Assembly (NCBI GenBank): GCA_023391955.1
Contig: JAEWAA010000642.1
Location: 1-15,428 of the forward strand
Reading direction: 5' to 3'
Source of the DNA: Bacillota bacterium
GTDB lineage: Bacteria > Bacillota > Bacilli > Paenibacillales > NBRC-103111
Length of the DNA: 15,428 bases
Positions 14,193-15,428 of this stretch are shown one piece after another; position 1 is the stretch's first letter, and the number at the start of each line of letters is the position of its first letter. Position numbers and translations under genes: made by a program. The notes beneath the pieces were generated by a model, which was given only the letters and a program-made list of their open reading frames with translations, ran no database searches and had not been told where the DNA came from.

Positions 14193-14377
14193 CTAACGAA
14201 TCTCACAGGGCTTATTTGGCGAAAAAGTGGGCGGATGGAAATGTAACGAATCTGAGCCAGGCTATTGCTTGCTCCATGCCCGCGTTTTGCTTCTTTTAGC
14301 CGAAATAAGGCGCCTCAGATTCGTTAGAGTAGGGAGAAGGGCTAAATTGGTGAAATAGCGTGGCTAAGATTCGTTAG
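14193..14377. repeat. Symmetric array of four CTAACGAATCT repeats
   Basis: Four copies of a 25-35 base unit with consensus CTAACGAATCTNAG, four variable bases, then roughly GCTTATTTCGGC. Two face forward (from 14193 and 14243) and two reverse (ending at 14327 and 14377). Both pairs have exactly 50-base spacing and share one centre at 14285, so the element is a large imperfect palindrome. TAACGAATCTGAG (14244-14256) and CTCAGATTCGTTA (14314-14326) are a perfect 13-bp inverted repeat. It lies between the sigE terminator and the sigG promoter, inside a 438-base gene-free stretch. It looks like a REP/MITE-type non-coding repeat; no transposase is present. Confidence 0.85.
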
Positions 14378-14424
14378 AAAAATCGGCTGCTCCATTCGCT
14401 ACTTCTCCGCTTCCTCTGCAAATT

Positions 14425-14465
14425 AAAAACGCCCGGGCCGGCGCATATGCGCATCAGCCCGGACG
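14425..14465 (-). terminator. Rho-independent terminator of sigE
   Basis: On the minus strand a CGTCCGGGC / GCCCGGGCG stem encloses an inner GCGC-ATAT-GCGC hairpin (palindrome at 14441-14452), followed by TTTTT (14429 to 14425). It starts about 34 bases after the sigE stop. It would reduce readthrough of sigE transcripts into sigG. Confidence 0.9.
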
Positions 14466-14499
14466 GTATTACCGTGTCCGTTTATTGCCATTCCTTTTC

Positions 14500-15222
14500 T
14501 TACACCATCTTATTGAACTCCTTGCGCAGCCGCTTGATGATCCGCTTCTCCAGCCGGGAGATGTACGACTGGGAGATACCCAGCATGTCAGCTACATCCT
14601 TCTGGGTTTTCTCCTCCCCGTCGGTCAGTCCGAAGCGCAGCTCCATAATGGTCCGCTCCCGCTCCGTCAGCTTATCCAGAGCCTTGTGCAGCAGCTTCCG
14701 GTCCACCTGCTCCTCAATGTTGCGGTAGATGGTGTCATTCTCGGTGCCGAGCACGTCCGACAGCAGCAGCTCGTTGCCGTCCCAATCGATGTTAAGAGGT
14801 TCGTCGAAGGAAACCTCCGAGCGGATTTTGCTGTTGCGCCGCAGATACATCAGAATTTCATTCTCGATGCACCGTGAGGCGTAAGTAGCCAGCTTGATCT
14901 TTTTTTCCGGGTCAAAGGTGTTGACCGCCTTGATCAGGCCGATTGCGCCGATGGAAACCAGGTCCTCAATGTTGATTCCGGTATTCTCGAACTTCCGGGC
15001 TATGTAAACCACCAGCCGGAGGTTCCGCTCAATGAGCATCGCCCGGACAGCGGCGTCTCCCGATGAAAGGCGGGACAGGAGAAATTCCTCCTCCTCCCGG
15101 GTCAAAGGCGGCGGCAGGGCTTCGCTTCCTCCGATGTAATAGATTTCGTCGCTTTTTTTGCCCAGCAGAATGAGAAATTTGTAGTAGTACAGTTGCAGCA
15201 TCAGCCGCCATTTTGCTTGCAT
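14500..15222 (-). CDS. sigE: RNA polymerase sporulation sigma factor SigE (pro-sigma-E)
   Basis: Protein of 240 residues (Bacillus 239). The N-terminal pro-sequence of about 28 residues is hydrophobic/amphipathic (LQLYYYKFLILLGKKSDE) and ends at YYIGGSEALPPPL, where SpoIIGA cleaves to release active sigma-E. Region 2 shows RNLRLVVYIARKFENTGINI, EDLVSIGAIGLIKAVNTFDP and KKIKLATYASRCIENEILMY. SEVSFDEPLNIDWDGNELLL is conserved, and region 4 carries TQKDVADMLGISQSYISRLE. Sigma-E is the first mother-cell sporulation factor. The start at 15222 follows AGGAGGT seven bases upstream and 25 bases after the spoIIGA stop, so the two form an operon as in Bacillus. Confidence 0.98.
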   Translation of the reverse strand: MQAKWRLMLQLYYYKFLILLGKKSDEIYYIGGSEALPPPLTREEEEFLLSRLSSGDAAVRAMLIERNLRLVVYIARKFENTGINIEDLVSIGAIGLIKAVNTFDPEKKIKLATYASRCIENEILMYLRRNSKIRSEVSFDEPLNIDWDGNELLLSDVLGTENDTIYRNIEEQVDRKLLHKALDKLTERERTIMELRFGLTDGEEKTQKDVADMLGISQSYISRLEKRIIKRLRKEFNKMV

Positions 15223-15247
15223 GTAGCGTACCTCCTGTTGATACTAA

Positions 15248-15428
15248 TTAATCCGACAGCAGCATAGGATGGATTATGGCCTGGTAAGAGCCGTCCGCAC
15301 TCAATTGGCCCCCGTCGAAGCCGATCAGCACCTTCCCGGTTTCCCAATCCCGTCCCCCATAATGGAGCTGCACCTAATCCGGACGGATGGCCAGCATAAA
15401 TTGAGTGGTCCGGTTGACTCCCCGGTAG
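15248..15428 (-). pseudogene. spoIIGA: spoIIGA 3' part, interrupted by an in-frame TAG
   Basis: Reading leftward from the window edge, the frame gives YRGVNRTTQFMLAIRPD, then a TAG stop (15376 to 15374), then VQLHYGGRDWETG, KVLIGFDGGQLSADGSYQAI and IHPMLLSD with a TAA at 15250-15248. Both sides of the TAG match the C-terminal region of SpoIIGA, the membrane-bound aspartic protease that processes pro-sigma-E, and the position just upstream of sigE is the normal one. Related proteins have Lys or Arg at the stop position, one base change from TAG. As read, the protein loses its last 41 residues. The catalytic part and start lie outside the window. It may be a real nonsense mutation, a sequencing error or a suppressed stop. 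Confidence 0.85.

Noticed and set aside
14193..14377. CRISPR array or tandem repeat array
   Set aside because: The repeats are in both orientations, diverged beyond the core and only four in number, and there are no cas genes. A REP/MITE-like element fits better.

Overview
The window is a Gram-positive, endospore-forming Bacillota chromosome segment, most likely from Paenibacillus or a close relative (Paenibacillaceae). The gene order spoIIGA-sigE-sigG, then ylmC-pgeF(ylmD)-yggS(ylmE)-sepF(ylmF)-ylmG-ylmH-divIVA is the classic sporulation/cell-division neighbourhood of Bacillus-type bacteria. The fairly high G+C, the strong AGGAGG ribosome binding sites and the YesM/YesN-type two-component pair fit Paenibacillaceae. 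Every gene I accept is on the minus strand, so transcription runs from high to low coordinates.

Right end (15428 to 13242): the 3' part of spoIIGA (protease that activates pro-sigma-E), which carries an in-frame TAG 41 codons before its natural end; sigE with its pro-sequence; a strong terminator; a 185-bp array of four related repeats laid out as a symmetric palindrome; a sigma-F/G-type promoter; sigG; and a textbook terminator.

Middle (13211 to 3876): a six-gene sugar-uptake cluster that interrupts the usual sigG-ylmC neighbourhood. It has two CUT1-type permeases, a lipoprotein solute-binding protein, a YesM-type sensor kinase, a YesN/AraC-type response regulator and an 814-residue cytoplasmic protein. 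That last protein looks like an uncharacterised (alpha/alpha)-toroid plus beta-sandwich carbohydrate-active enzyme related in architecture to heparinase/polysaccharide lyases. The cluster has its own putative promoter with a direct repeat upstream, and ends at a strong terminator. No ATPase gene is present, so a shared MsmK/MsmX-type ATPase elsewhere is presumed. The likely logic is: the sensor kinase perceives an extracellular glycan signal, the regulator activates the operon, the transporter imports an oligosaccharide and the 814-residue protein processes it inside the cell.

Left part (3822 to 1): ylmC (PRC-barrel protein) with its own possible promoter, then an operon pgeF-yggS-sepF-ylmG-ylmH from an extended -10 promoter, followed by the first codons of divIVA. 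These cover peptidoglycan editing, pyridoxal phosphate homeostasis, Z-ring assembly, membrane organisation and RNA/ribosome-associated functions.

The points most worth a second look are the premature stop in spoIIGA, the symmetric 50-bp-period repeat element between sigE and sigG, and the uncharacterised enzyme with its transporter and regulator inserted in the sporulation/division cluster. No tRNA, rRNA, CRISPR array, transposase or phage gene was seen.
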